53,049 nt of DNA from Spirogloea muscicola (GCA_009602725.1 WELB01000178.1:63853-116901); one strand, 5' to 3'. Shown: positions 1 through 10,695, counted from the stretch's first letter. Numbers and translations: made by a program. The notes: generated by a model from the letters alone, not told the origin.

Positions 1-40
1 CCGCCCGCCCGCCCGCCTGCCTGCCTGCCCGCCTGCAGGT
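1..40. repeat. CCCG/CCTG simple repeat at window edge
   Basis: The window opens with a run of CCCG units that drifts to CCTG. The same (G/C)-rich run borders the N gap at 39821-39833 on the opposite strand, so it may mark a place where assembly repeatedly fails rather than a biological boundary. Confidence 0.7.
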
Positions 41-345
41 TCCTTGAGCAGGAGATGCAAAGTAACGCTAGGAGGAGTGGAGTGGCACGTCAACGACACA
101 AAGCGAGACTCCTCTTCACTCCAGCTTGCTATCACTCGATCTTGTACGTGCCATCTAGCTGCAAAAGTGCGTCACTCAGGAGAAGCCGAGTTGACTCGTA
201 TGGCGCATCAAGGGCTGACATATTAGTCATGCCTCCTGACGCATCGCTTCACATCAAGATCGAGGTGGTCCAGCATGGTACAAGTGCACACTTGACGCCT
301 GCTATTGCACTTTCACTACTTGGTGCAGGTGAGGAGCACTTCCGT
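41..345 (+). repeat. Dispersed repeat, inverted partner at 39490-39820
   Basis: From the GCAAAGTAACGCTAGGAGG stretch near 58 to GCAGGTGAGGAGCACTT near 340, this segment matches the reverse complement of 39490-39820 with scattered substitutions. No coding potential or transposon protein is visible. It is a dispersed repeat of unknown type, with a GC-rich simple repeat at one end and sequence divergence just after GAGCACTT at the other. Confidence 0.75.
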
Positions 346-402
346 GGCTACTTGACTCACTGTGGAGCACATCCGTGGCTACTTGACTCACTGTGAGCTT
401 AC
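341..402. repeat. 31-bp tandem duplication
   Basis: CCGTGGCTACTTGACTCACTG occurs twice in direct orientation with a 31-bp period. The duplication sits exactly where this copy diverges from its partner at 39490, so it probably arose after the two copies separated. 403-467 holds nothing recognisable. Confidence 0.8.
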
Positions 403-467
403 TCTGGCCCTTTTGAACTTTGTTAACTCTTTTTCCTAGGCTGCCCTCTCACAGTGAACGCCCTCTC

Positions 468-1225
468 CTAAAAGAGTCTTCTAATCCAGGAGGGGCCACG
501 GCTGTGAAACGCGCTTTGTAATCTTGTTTCCTGCGCCGCATCCGAAATACTAGATGTCGGAAAACAATCCCCCTGACGAAAGCCAGAGGCCGCAGCGAGA
601 GCACGGCCAGCACACAGGTGTAAGGCGTAGGCCATGGACCGCAGGAGGGAAATGGAGAGTCGCATGCGATATACCTGACTTAAAGAGCCAGCGGCGTTGA
701 TGTCAGCCTGCTCACCTCGCCTGCACAACAGCGCAGGAATGGTTAGCAGGTCGAGCCACTGGGACCAATGAGCCCCGTGCAAATCCACGGCCAGCGGTAC
801 AAGCTCGTCCTCAACCGGGTGGTCAGCGTGTTTCGCTGCCTTGCTTCGGGCGGCGTATGCTGCAGCAGGCCGGCCCTCGAGGCAGAAAGCCCCGGATTGG
901 AGCGGGCCACCACATCGGTGGTGACCACATCCGCAGTGATGCGCGCGCCGCCTCCAGGCCACCGAGTTGACATGACGCGTGTGTAGTCCGCAGGATGGGC
1001 ATAACGGAAGTATTTTCCATCGCCACCGTCAAGCCGGCCTCCAAAAACATGCCGAACATTGCAACGTCTAGGAGGTCGTGGGCAGCAGTGCGTTCACCTC
1101 CAGTTGCGCACAACATGCGCTGCCTCTGCTGGATTCGCCGATCGTTCCCCGCACTCGCACTGCAGCATCCCCAGAAGACAGGCAGGGTGGGTCGCAGCAG
1201 GCAATGGATTGCCGTGCAATCCATC
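468..1225 (-). pseudogene. LINE C-terminal fragment (RLE-type), broken
   Basis: On the minus strand this reads, over several frames, as the C-terminal half of the non-LTR element seen best at 42031-42985. Recognisable pieces are a leader with FLEAGLTVAMENTSVMPILR, a DVH-G segment with WLDLL, and a tail with RALAAASGFRQGDCFP. Frame changes separate the pieces, so it is a dead copy. The 5' part (RT) is absent. It abuts the 3' end of a second LINE copy at about 1225, suggesting that one inserted next to or into the other. Confidence 0.7.
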
Positions 1226-1473
1226 TTTTCTTATTTACTTCTCCGTCGACTCCGCCAGTGCCATCATCACCGAAGGGGCAAAAGGGAAGTGGCTCTCCCA
1301 AGTAAAAAGTGGGTCTGGGAAAGGCATGCCCAAAAGAATAGACAAGGTTTAAAAAGCCGGAAGGCGCCCAAAAAGTTATTATTGTAACCACACAGCTTTA
1401 GACGATGGAAGCTTAGTAACCACGAGTGAGCAGCGGCAAGTCGGAGTGACTCTCAGCTGGGAAAGAGGCACCC

Positions 1474-2429
1474 TCTAACGTTCCCTCCGTTTGAGAGTGC
1501 CAACGGTGCCGGTAACCTTACATGATCGTATCGTATCTACCATTTGGAAGTCCCAAACGGTACCGGTAGCTTGGCTCCACTATATGTAGCTAAGTACGGT
1601 CCGAGGCCCCAGGCTCCATACCGCACGTGCTCCGTCCAGGAGGCGCCGCTTCGCGCCTCCTCGAAGCCGCCCGAGGCGTCGCGTCGCGCCTCCTTGGTGC
1701 CGCCCAAAGAAGAAAGAAGGTGCTCGCCCATTGAGAAGAGGGGCTGGCAAAGCCAACCCAAAAAGAATGGACAATGTTCAAAGCCAAAGAAAGAGGTGCT
1801 GAAAAAGGACTACACTACAAAGTGCAAGATGGTGCAGAGGGAGATGCAGAGGGCGCCGCTTCGTGTCTCCCTTGTACCGCCCAAAGGGGCGTCGCTTCGT
1901 GTCCCCATTGCTCAGGCCCGCCCCTCCGAAGAAGGACCTTGGGGCCAACCCTCGTCACACCCTCGGGGGAGGGGTGGCAGATGGAACGCTTATCAGTACT
2001 AGGCAGAGGCCTCTGCCAGACTTCTCAGTCGGACTCGTGACGCCAAGAGAGGCACAGCCCTGCTGCTGCCTGCTGCCGCAGCCGCCGCCACAGCCCTGCT
2101 GCTGCCTGCTGCTGCAAGCCGCCGCCACAGCTCTGCTGCAGCCACCTGCTGCCCAGCCCGTCGCCGCAGCTCGTCGCTGCGGGCCCCGCCGGCTCTCTGT
2201 AAGTACCATAGCCGCGCACCTTGCGGGGACAGCTGCTGACCGTCGGTCGAGACGCCGTCTTCCGGCGGTGCCTCAGGGTAAGACTTCCGCTGCGGTTTGT
2301 GTGTGTACGTGTGCGCTGTGTGCGCTGGCCTTCCACTCTGTAAGGGGGTTGTCTCCAAAATACCCTATGTCCGAAATCCAAACAGGACGTCCTAACCCTG
2401 ACTGTGTAATTAGGGACAGGGACGTTACA
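1474..2429 (+). repeat. Solo LTR (Ty3/gypsy type)
   Basis: Starts TCTAACGTTCC (TG lost at the terminus), ends GGGACGTTACA, and reads in plus orientation. It carries the shared LTR layout: paired CCGTTTG/CAACGG and CCATTTGG/CCAAACGG inverted motifs, a CTG/CCG-rich tract at 2055-2165, and a U5 containing CCTCAGGGTAAGACTTCCGC. The flanks ACCC at 1470 and ACCC at 2431 look like a target duplication with one mismatch over 5 bp (CACCC/GACCC). The host sequence is a LINE C-terminus that continues on both sides. A LINE tail is nested inside at 1709-1850. Confidence 0.8.
1709..1850 (-). mobile_element. 5'-truncated LINE 3' tail inserted in an LTR
   Basis: A piece of about 140 bp, minus strand, matches only the 3' UTR of the LINE at 42031-42180. 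In sense orientation it runs from the CTGCATCTCCC leader, through a hairpin (GGTTGGC/GCCAGCC), to GGGCGAGCACC and a T/C-rich tail. It interrupts the U3-like half of the LTR at 1474-2429. Carrying the tail and nothing else is the expected product of strong 5' truncation during target-primed reverse transcription. A clear target duplication was not found. Confidence 0.8.
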
Positions 2430-2760
2430 GACCCCGCCTAGACCCAGATGCAGCAGCCATAGCGCGGCCTGCTCGCAAGTGGACTGCGTGCGCCAGGAAA
2501 CGCTGGCAAAAGACTGACAAGCCGCATATGGAAGACCTGGGCAAGCGACCCGGCAGCGGTGAAGCTGGGCAGCTCTCCTTGCAGACCCTGTCGACGAGCG
2601 ATGGCCTGCCCTGGAAGCCGCTGCAGGAGGTCAAGCCAAGGGCTGCCGGAGGCCCCGGGTACGTCGGTCGCAAGGATTGCAAATGCCGAGATCTGATCCC
2701 CAATCGGATGCGTCACAATGCCTTTCGCACCGCCTACTCGGCCTCCATACTCCATGCCTC

Positions 2761-3570
2761 AGTGGCGTAAAGCAGCGTGAGTGCGGCGAGCGCAGTCAGA
2801 CGTGGCGTTTTGGCGGCCCATATGCTCCGGTACGCATGGGGAGGGGAGCGGACCGGCACTCACGACTTGCTGCGCAATGCCATGTACGGCATTTCCGTGG
2901 AGGCCAGCGCTGGGCATTCCAGCGTCATGCCTCTGACAGCTGGGGCGGATGGCCGCCTCCACACCGATCTAGTCGCCAGCGCGCTCGGCGGGGGGCCCCG
3001 GCTCATTGCCGACGTCGTCACCACCAACTGCGGTGTTTCCAGGAGCGCCCAACGCTCATCGGAGGAGACGGGCTACGCAGTCCGCCAAGCGGCGGGCGTC
3101 AAGGAACGCAAACAAGTCGATCACCCGGTGGGGGACAAGTTGTCCCACTCGCCGTCGATGTCCACTGGGCGTTTGGGACTCAATAGCTTGACCTTCTCCA
3201 GTGCCTTGCGCGGTGTGCGGTGGCCCGCCGCCAAGGGCAGCAGGGCGAGCAGCCTGGCTTCGATGCCGCCGGGTCCATTGCTCACGTGTTCCGGATGCGC
3301 TTGGCCAATTTCCTGCAGCGGTCCCTTGCCTTCGCCATGCCGGTCGTGGCCTCGCTGCGACCTCTGGCTCTGGCCTAGAGACCCGCTACCAGGAGCCCAC
3401 TTTCTCCGACCTGCGGCTGCTTAGCAGGGGTTACTGAGTTTCCCGTCGCGTCGTCTCGTGTCTAGCTGTGTCTCTCCGGCATCTCTTTAGCTCTTTGGAT
3501 TTTGTCCATTCTTTTCGGGTTGGCCTTCTGCCAGCCCCCCTTCTATGGGCGCGCACTTTCTTCTTGCCTT
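2761..3570 (+). pseudogene. LINE C-terminus with 3' UTR, frameshifted
   Basis: Plus-strand copy lying head to head with the minus-strand copy ending at 2760. It begins at the Cys/His region (ECGERSQ near 2785, AAHMLRYAWGGERTGTHDLL) and continues with IADVVTTNC and VKERKQVDHP. Frameshifts lie between these and the tail ETRYQEPTFSDLRLLSRGY, whose stop is at about 3435. The 3' UTR has the family hairpin at 3515-3540 (GGTTGGC/GCCAGCC) followed by GGGCGCGCAC and a T/C-rich tail. No RT region is attached. Confidence 0.75.
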
Positions 3571-3774
3571 CGCTGTCCACTGGCATCCAGGTTGCGTGTT
3601 GACTGCTGCCTCCGCTTCCCATCAGGGCGACGCCTATCCGCCTGCTAGCTATTCGGACTTGCACTTACTGACTCGACTTTACTGAGAGCCCCCTTGCTGC
3701 CGTCTATGCAATTAGTACCTTGCTGTTTGCGCCATCCGGCCCCTTCAGACCAAGTCCATTCTTTTGGGCTGCCC
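3571..3774 (+). pseudogene. LINE C-terminal remnant, cut inside its hairpin
   Basis: Immediately downstream of the previous LINE tail, the plus strand reads AYPPASYSDLHLLTRLY and a stop at about 3684, another copy of the conserved C-terminal end. Its 3' UTR runs to GTCCATTCTTTTGGGCTG, and the first arm of the hairpin is cut at 3774 by the LTR that starts at 3775. Confidence 0.65.
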
Positions 3775-4560
3775 TGAACGTCCTCAGCCCCATACACGCA
3801 GTTAGGGGTTAGTACGTCATGGTTGGGTTCGGTCGATGGGGGTTTATAAGCAACCCCTACAGTGAAGCAATTCAAGAGCACACAGTGGAAGTCTTACCCT
3901 GAGGTGCCGCCAGAAGGCGGCGACTCTTCTGAGGGTCTGGCTTAATATTTATCCCCGCACGGGGCGCAGCCATGGTTCTTATGGAGAGCCGACGATGTCC
4001 GCAGCGACGAGCTGCGGTGACGGGCTGGGCAGCAGACAGCAGCAGCAGGGCTGTGGCGGAGGCTGCGGCAGCAGGCAAGCAGGGCTCTGCCTCTCTCTGG
4101 CCTCACTGATCGAACTCCCCCGTTCGGTCTCCGCCGACAACTTGTGATGCTTCAATGCCACCCCCCTTCTTGCCTTTGTACTTGGCCACACATGGCCTCC
4201 CCATCTCTTAATATACACGCATTTCCCTCCAGGGTGAGTGGGAGCCGCTTCAAGGCCCACCCCGTCAGGGGCGGGCCTCACGAGGGTCGGTCGCGGGGAC
4301 ATGTCACGTCCATGTGAAGACCTCGAGGGTACTGAAGGGTGGACATGTAACGTCCACAGGCGGACCGCGTGGGACCCGTCGGACATGTGACGTCCACGGG
4401 CGGACCTCGAGGCTGCCGCAAGACAGGGGTCACGCCAAGCGTCACAACGCTGGCGGTAGAAGACAATGCGCGCGGGAGAACACAGGGAAATGGGCCGCGC
4501 GACAGATTCCACATGTACGCGTGAATGGGAGTAATGCGCCCAGAGGGGCGGAATGCTACA
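3775..4560 (-). repeat. 3' LTR of minus-strand gypsy
   Basis: Read on the minus strand it runs from TGTAGCATTCCG (4560) to GGACGTTCA (3775). The right side is followed by a purine-rich tract (GCGGGGAGG on the minus strand) and then integrase/chromodomain coding sequence, so this is the 3' LTR of a minus-strand element. A TATA-like GTATATTAAGAG lies on the minus strand near 4205. GGACATGT..ACGTCCAC motifs repeat at about 4300-4410 within the U3. Confidence 0.75.
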
Positions 4561-5418
4561 TACCTCCCCGCTTAGGTGTTCACGTCCTCGAGAACAAGGA
4601 TACGACAGCAGAGTAAAACACCCGAAGAGATTACATCCGACGGGAGCCTCCAGCACCACGACGCATAGGGGTAGTATGCCCCTGTGCAAGGTATATACGT
4701 AGAACAAACGGGCAATTGGCAAGATTGGCCGACAATTCTCACGTGTTGTGCTCAGGCCCATAGCCTAGCCACTTGACAAGATACGCTCGGGACTTGCGTC
4801 GCCCACGGAGGTTGTCGCTGTGAGATCTCCTCCACCTCAGACTCTGCCTCATCCTCACCGACAAAGAGAGGTGGGGGCGGTTGGACACGACCATCCGTAT
4901 GGGATGGCTCGAGCTGGTATACATGGAATACTCTGTGACTCGTCCATCGTACTGGGGAATCCAGCTCAAACGCGACCTTGCCGACCAGGCGCACGACACG
5001 AGAGAGTCAAACCCACTGGGGTAACAAGTCAGGCGAACCTATGGCCTGCATGGAGAGATGCTGTGTGTCCAAGCGCACTTGAGCACCCACGTCGAAGGAG
5101 TTCTCGCGACGACATAGATCAATCAGCATACTCCTTTTGCCGGTGTTGGGGGAATCTCCGAGCATTGCCGAGCCCTCCACTGAGCTTCCAGGAGTTTAAC
5201 CGGTAAAGTTTACCGCGGCCAGCACACGTTCCGGTTTCCCCACTTGTAAAGGTGCTCGGGAATGCTGACCGTAAAAAAGGTGTGGTTTTACTGGACCCAT
5301 GGAAGGCATTGTTCACAGCGTACTCCGCTGGAGCAAGACACTCATCACAGTCATGCGCCTGGGGTTTACATAAACCGCCGCCGTGCCGCCAAAACCCAAT
5401 TCATCCTTTCAGTCTGAC
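4561..5418 (-). pseudogene. Gypsy integrase C-terminus and chromodomain, degenerate
   Basis: Minus-strand fragments correspond to the end of pol. NNAFHGSS lies upstream of a frame-disrupted linker. This is followed by VRLVGKVAFELDSPV, VFHVYQLEP, DGRVQPPPPLF, and a chromodomain-like end (YLVKWLGYGPEHNT) near 4740. Several frames are used and stops are present. The 5' part is lost at 5418, where another LTR begins. It belongs with the LTR at 3775-4560. Confidence 0.8.
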
Positions 5419-5815
5419 TGTAGAGAACCTCGTGAGGAGTCCTTATTGACTTTGGCTGTAGGGGATTTAGGAACTAACCCACTACACAGGAGAGCACTAG
5501 CGCATTGCGCAGCGGAAGACAGGCTCTGTGGCACCGCGGTCCGGCGGCGACTCCACCTCCTGGGCGCAGGCTGGCGCAGCAGGCCCCGCAGCAGAGTGCG
5601 GCGGCGGCTGCGGCGGCAGGCAGCAGCAAGGCTGCTGCTGGGCTTTCCGGGCTCGAAATGCTGTCGAGCCTCAGCCCCAAGGCTCCTTGTGCTTCCCCGT
5701 GCCACCCCCCCTCCAGGGGTGTGAGCCGGTCGCCCCATGGCCCGCCTTGCGGCAGGCCAAAGGTCCTCCTGCCTTGAACGGGTGGATCCTGGCGAGGGTA
5801 TTTCAGGACGGGCGG
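5419..5815 (-). repeat. Truncated LTR (547-bp family)
   Basis: The left end TGTAGAGAACCTCG matches the minus-strand form of the LTRs of the complete element at 29728-36494 (whose LTRs end CGAGGTTCCTTACA). The match covers the U5 and R-like part, including GTGGAGTCGCCGCC, and stops at 5815 where the next LTR starts with TGTGACGTCCCG. The U3 part is missing. Confidence 0.75.
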
Positions 5816-6561
5816 TGTGACGTCCCGATCCGTATACACGCAGTGAGGGCATAGTACGTCCTTATTGAGTTCGAACCAAGGGGGTCTAAGAACTACCCCC
5901 CTACATAGTGGAGCGCCTACGCACACGGTGTACTCAAGTGCATCACATAGCACAGCGGAAGTCTTACCCTGAGGCGCCGAGAGAAGGCGGCGACTCTACA
6001 GAGGGTCTGTGGTCAGTAGCTGGCACTAGCTGGGGCGCAACCCTGGCACTCATGGAGAGCCTTCGATGTTCGCAGCGACGGTCTGTGGCGACGGGCTGGG
6101 CAGCAGACGGCAGCAGCAGAGCTGGGGTGGCGGCTGCGGCCGCAGGCAAGCAGGGCTATGCCTCTCTCTGGGCGTCACTGGTTCGACTGAAGAGTCTGGC
6201 CTCGGCCTACTACTTATAGCGTTCCACCTGCCACCCTTCCCGCAGGTGTGACGAGGCTAGCCCCAAGGTCCGGCCCCGGAAGGAGCGGACCCGCACAATG
6301 GGGATACGAGTGGCGCGGGTAGCCCCCAAGTTCCGGCCCCTGGAAGAGCGGACCCGCACAATGAGGATACAAGGGGGCGTGCCGCGCGTACTGCGGGCTG
6401 CGTGTGGCGCGAGCCTGACGAACAGGATACAAGTCCAGGGGACTGGCGCGTGCCGCGCGTGACTGCCGCGTGGCGCGCGTGACCGGGGCGTGATGCGCGT
6501 GAAGCACGCGTGAAGCCGCTGATCGGAACTGTTTGGCTCTTACAAACTGGGGGACATTACA
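5816..6561 (-). repeat. 3' LTR of minus-strand gypsy
   Basis: Bounded by TGTGACGTCCCG (5816) and GGGGACATTACA (6561); sense is on the minus strand. It is followed by the minus-strand PPT (AAGTGGGGAGATA read on that strand) and by chromodomain/integrase sequence. A TATA-like CTATAAGTAG lies on the minus strand near 6210-6220. Confidence 0.8.
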
Positions 6562-8245
6562 TATCTCCCCACTTAATTGTTCACGTCCTCGGGAACAAGG
6601 ACATAGTACGTATGAAGATTTCGTATATTACTTTCGACGGGTATTTTTAAGGCTACAACGCACAGGAGGGAGTTTCTTCTTTGCAAGATAATTATGGAGA
6701 ACGGACGGGCAATGGGCAAGATGGTCCGAAGGTTCCCACGTGTTGTGCTCAGGCCCATAGCCTAGCCATTTGACTAGATACTCGCGGGATTTACGTTGCC
6801 CACGGGATTTGTTGCGGTGAGACAATATCTCCTCCACCTCAAACTCTTCCTTATCCTCAACGACAAGGGAAGGTGGGGGCGGTTGAACACGACCATCCGT
6901 AAGGAATGGTTCGAGCTGAGACACAAGGAATACTTTGTGGACTTTCCAATGTACCGGCGTATCCAGCTCATACGCAACTTTGCCGACCAGGCGCACTACA
7001 CGAAATGGTCCAAACCCACTTTGGTAGCAAATTAGGCGTACCTACAGCCTGCATGGATAGATGCTTCGTGCTGAATAGCACTCGAGCACCCACGTCAAAG
7101 GATACATCTCGACGACGTCGATCAGTATACTGCTTTTGCCGTTGCTGGGCAATCTCCGAGCATTGCCTAGCCCTCCGCTGAGCTTCCAGGAGGTTGCCGG
7201 TAAAAGTTACTGAGGCCGGCACAAGCTCCAGCCTCCCTACCTGTGAGGTGCTCGGGGATGCTGACCGTAATTAAGAAAGAAGGGTGTACTATTCTTACTT
7301 TACTCGTGGAAGGCATTATTTACGGCGTACTCCGCTGGAGCAAGGTACTCGTCCCAGTCACTTTGGCTGGAGTTTACAAAATGCCATAACATGTCTTCCA
7401 ACACCCGATTCATTCTTTCGTCTGACCATCTGTCTGGGGATGGAACGCCGTGGACATGGATTGCTGGGTGCCAATCAGCCTGCACACTTCTTTCCAATAA
7501 TGCTCCGTAAAGCGAGGGTCGCGGTCAGACACGATCTGCTCGGGCACTCTGTGCAGTTTCCATACTCGGTCCACGAATATACCAGCAGATTCCCTAGCTG
7601 ACACCTTTGTGGTCGTAGGCACAAAATGCGCCATATTACTCGGACGATTCACAAATATGACAACGGCGTCATAGCCGTTCCGCGTCATCGGCAATAGGGT
7701 GATGAAATCTACACTTACATCAGACCAGTTCCTCGGAGGAATCTTCAAAGGTTGGAGCAACCCGGCAGGCTTATGAGAGCGTGCCTTACTGCGCTGGCAG
7801 GTGGCACAAGTCTTCAAGAAATATTCGACTTGGACTTTCAAGTCCGGCCACCAATACAGAAACTGGACAGCAGCTGTCTTTGTCTTTCCCAGACTGAAAT
7901 GTTCACTATACGAAGGCTCGTGCATTTCTTGCCAGATACGTGGTGCGCTACGTCGATGCGTAGGCCCCGTTTGCCCAACAGGGTGTCAACGAGCGGCGCT
8001 CTATCGCTCAGGCCAACGTTGTTGCTCAATGGCGAGCATGCGGCGCCCGTGGTCAATCAGTTGCTGAGGCTCGCTTTATTGGCGTAGTACGTGAACGAAT
8101 TAGCAAAGCTTGTGGTAAGCGTTGGGTTAGGCACCGCTGCGGCGATTAGCACAGCGCCTTCAGCACTGCCGGTTGCCGCATTGGCAATGAGGGTTTACAA
8201 TGGCGTCACCTCTCCACCAAAGCCTTGGTCATTAACTAGTGTGCA
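6562..8245 (-). pseudogene. Gypsy integrase and chromodomain fragment
   Basis: Minus-strand pol 3' half. The integrase zinc module (H-x-E-x-YS-x-H with CATCQRSK) lies near 7800-7925. The catalytic core carries WSDVSVDFITLLP, VSDRDPRFT and [10 protein letters not shown] (about 7410-7700). The linker NWDEYLAPAEYAVNNAFHE is near 7300. The C-terminal part has VRLVGKVAYELDTPVHW, VQPPPPSLVV and a chromodomain EYLVKWLGYGPEHNTWEP (6628-6996). Frame breaks separate the blocks. RT, protease and gag are absent because the element stops at 8245, where LINE sequence begins. Confidence 0.85.
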
Positions 8246-8590
8246 TGTATTGGTCTCCTCTGCCTCCACTTGCACAGCGGAGGATGTGCGCCGCCAGCTC
8301 CCTGGATCCGCGGACCGCTTCCCGCACTCGCACTGTAGCACTCCCAGAGAACAGGGCGGGAGGAGTCCCAGCAGGCAATAAAACGCCTCGTAAAACGCCG
8401 GAGGGCTCATGCGGCATCCGCTGTGCATCGTAGAGCGGAAGGGCGGAGAGTCAGGCCGCCGCGCCAGGAGAGGAGGCCGACCGCAGCCGGACCTGCCCGC
8501 GCACGTCTGTTGCAGTGTAGCCTTGAAGGCCGCCTTGTCGACCTCGACCTTGTGGGAGGCTATACAATGAATAAACTTCGCGAAGGGGGC
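8246..8590 (-). pseudogene. LINE internal fragment with Cys/His motif
   Basis: Minus-strand reading includes KAAFKATLQQTCAGR, PPAFYEAFYCLLGLLPP and LQCECGKRSADPGS, i.e. the region just upstream of and including the Cys-x-Cys of the LINE C-terminal module. Downstream it is replaced within one reading frame by gypsy sequence (LVNDQGF) at 8245, so this is a breakpoint or insertion junction. Confidence 0.65.
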
Positions 8591-8805
8591 CAAAGAAAGA
8601 ATAGAAGAATGAGCTCGCCCGCTAGAAGAGAGGGGCTGGCAGAAGCCAGCCAAAAAAGAATGGACAAAATCCAAAGAGCTACAACAGGTGCCGGAAAGAA
8701 GAAAAACACACAGCTAGGCATCTAGACAACTAGACATGACAAAACCACAGGAAGCTCAATACCCGCGGGTGAGCAACATCAGGTCAGAGTAGCTCGAAGC
8801 CGAAG
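8591..8805 (-). pseudogene. LINE C-terminal end plus 3' UTR
   Basis: On the minus strand YSDLMLLTRGY and a stop (near 8760) precede a 3' UTR with the hairpin GGCTGGC-TTCT-GCCAGCC at about 8630-8655 and a GGGCGAGC terminus near 8615. This copy is very similar to the one at 42986-43180. Confidence 0.75.
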
Positions 8806-9062
8806 AAAGCGCTGAAGAGATAGGGTATCAAGGAACTACAAAGCAATCAATAACTCCTGTCGAGCAGCCGCAGGTCAGGAAAAGTATCCGAGTAGCGGGT
8901 CCCCTGGCCAGGGCCAGAGGCTGCAGCCAACGCGCGAGCGGCCCGCAGATGCAGCGCGCGTACCATTGACCGCTGCAGCGAGACTGACAGGGACATGCGA
9001 TATGATTGCGCGAGAGACCCTGCTATGAAAGCCAGCCCAAAGACAAGGTTCGAAGCGGCCAA
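8806..9062 (-). pseudogene. LINE C-terminal end
   Basis: An open minus-strand stretch of 71 codons (8847-9062) carries AGSLAQSYRMSLSVSLQRS, RALAAASGPGQG and the terminal DLRLLDRSY plus stop. It matches the last 70 residues of the best LINE copy at 42185-43096. The 3' UTR continues left to about 8806, where the next LINE tail begins. Upstream coding sequence is lost at 9062. Confidence 0.75.
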
Positions 9063-9074
9063 AAAATTGACGTC

Positions 9075-9431
9075 CTAAGTAACGATCTTACATGTGTGAA
9101 TGCAGCCGTAATGTGTTGACAGATGCTTGGAGACTAGCCACCTCATTCGGCTGACAAATAAGCGAAGGGGAGCTCCTCGACAAGGGAGCGATCTTAAAGA
9201 GACAGGATGACGGTGATGCTGTGTCGCCTGGAAGTATTCCTGCTGTTGCTGGTCCCGGCGCTCGTGCTGCTTGCTGCTGTAGTAGCTGCGGGTATTATTT
9301 GGCTGCTGCTGCTGTTGCTGCTGCACCATGGCTGCTGCTGCTGGAATTTGACCTCCCTTGACGTTTTTGTTAATGGATAAGGTCAGCCTATGAAAAAATG
9401 CCGGGGTCAGAAGCCAAGGTGGCTGCCCCAT
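9075..9431 (-). other. PolyQ-containing open frame, doubtful gene
   Basis: An open minus-strand frame of 118 codons has a run of seven Gln, a second QQQQ and basic residues between. The coding strand is CAG-rich, and part of the frame lies over the left direct repeat. No family is recognised. It may be a fragment of a low-complexity gag-like protein or simply a CAG-rich non-coding stretch. Confidence 0.2.
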
Positions 9432-9552
9432 GAGGCGGTGTGGCCACTGGCGACACTCAGTGGACTGCTTTCCGTGTGAATTGGAGCCTCTGTTGACGAC
9501 GAAGGGAGCATCACTCAGAGACGCAGAAATGAGTCATGAATGGGAAAGCCAC

Positions 9553-9658
9553 GATGGCATTGGTGTGTGGAGAATGTTGAGAGTCTTCGTCGTGCAAGGA
9601 CCCTCGATGGCATTGGTGTGTGGAGAATGTTGAGAGTCTTCGTCGTGCAAGGACCTTT
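9553..9658. repeat. 53-bp perfect-looking tandem duplication
   Basis: GATGGCATTGGTGTGTGGAG through GTGCAAGGACC occurs twice back to back with a 53-bp period. The copies differ only at the last few bases, so the duplication is recent compared with the surrounding decayed repeats. Confidence 0.9.
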
Positions 9659-10067
9659 GGACAAGGCACTGCGGACGAAGGCAGTGGGGTCACAGGGTGG
9701 CTCTTGTCTCTCGTATTAACACCAATCTCTTTGCATTTCCCGATGCAATGCCGTCGTGTTGATCAGATTATGGCTAGGCAGATTATGGCCTGATCCCTAA
9801 CCTGCTAATTAAGCCTGTGATCCCAAGATTAGTCGGAATGGACAATGTGGGCGAGGGCGGCAGGTTAATGGTGCCATCAACAGCCAATTGCATGACGAGA
9901 CAGGGCAGTGTAGGGAGGTCCGGCCTAAGGAAAGCCCGAAGGAAACTGTGGCGTGCGAGGACGCTACGCCTCTAAGGGAGGTGCTGTTTAACGATTTTAC
10001 ATGGCTGAATGTGAATGCAGCAGTAATGTATCGACAGATGCCTGGAGACTAGACAACTCATCCGGCT

Positions 10068-10695
10068 GACAATCAATTTGAGTGTCAGTGCCGCAGGAAA
10101 GGCTTGACAGATACCTGGAGGCGGGCATTTCACCAGGCTGGGAGGCGTAGATTCAACCTAGAGCTGTGAGCGGCGCGACCCAGAGTCGTGACGCGCGAGA
10201 CAGCATGGTGCTGGCGCTGGAACGGCGACGGGAGGCGGCAGCGCTGTAGACTGACTCGACGGCGTCGTTAGCCGTTAGAATTGACGGGAACGATAGACGG
10301 CTCACGATAGCCCGAGGGTAGTAGACCCTCAGTTTCTATTTGACGGGGCATTAACGGGGGACCGTCAGCATGGCGGTGCTGGCCGATGGATGGGTAGACT
10401 GTCAGTGGTAGCCCGTCGATAGCTGTCGACGAATCGTGGACGGGTCCTCAACGAGAGACTGGGTGCCAATCATCCCACCCCGGCCCGTATGGCCGGGTCC
10501 GCAGTCTGTCGGGCTATGTAGGGGGAACTCGAGATGGGAAAGGGGTGGAGTTCTTTACCCAACCTCGGACCCCTGGACCCTTGCATCTATAGTATCCGTT
10601 GCTCATTTTTACCGTTGCAGCCCCATTCCATTGCCTCCCCGCATTTCCTTGCTCTGCCGGCAGCCCGGGCTAGGCGATCCACAGCATTCCTCACA
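10068..10695. other. No recognisable gene
   Basis: GC-rich DNA with several short GACGG/CCGTC-containing motifs (10240-10440). No LTR, LINE or host coding signature was seen on either strand. Confidence 0.5.

Larger units (their letters stand above)
1226..2760 (-). pseudogene. LINE C-terminus and 3' UTR, split by an LTR
   Basis: Minus-strand LINE copy in two blocks. The upstream block, 2430-2760, encodes a segment containing GDQISAFAILATDV, WLDLLQRL, IARRQG and AAGSLAQVFHMRL. The downstream block, 1410-1473, completes the C-terminus with SDLPLLTRGY and a stop near 1409. The blocks are separated by a solo LTR (1474-2429) and read continuously across it (AAASGSRRG to ASFPAESHSDL). The 3' UTR (1409-1226) keeps a degenerate form of the family hairpin around 1275-1345 and ends in a T-rich stretch. 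RT and upstream domains are missing. Confidence 0.75.
9075..10067. repeat. Pair of ~75-bp direct repeats flanking 840 bp
   Basis: 9078-9153 and 9986-10070 share AACGAT.TTACATG, GAATGCAG, GTAATGT, GACAGATGC, TGGAGACTAG and CGGCTGACAA in the same order. The space between holds a polyQ-like ORF, a 53-bp tandem duplication and AT-richer DNA. This could be a small element with short terminal direct repeats or a diverged segmental duplication; no TG...CA ends or target duplication were found. Confidence 0.6.
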
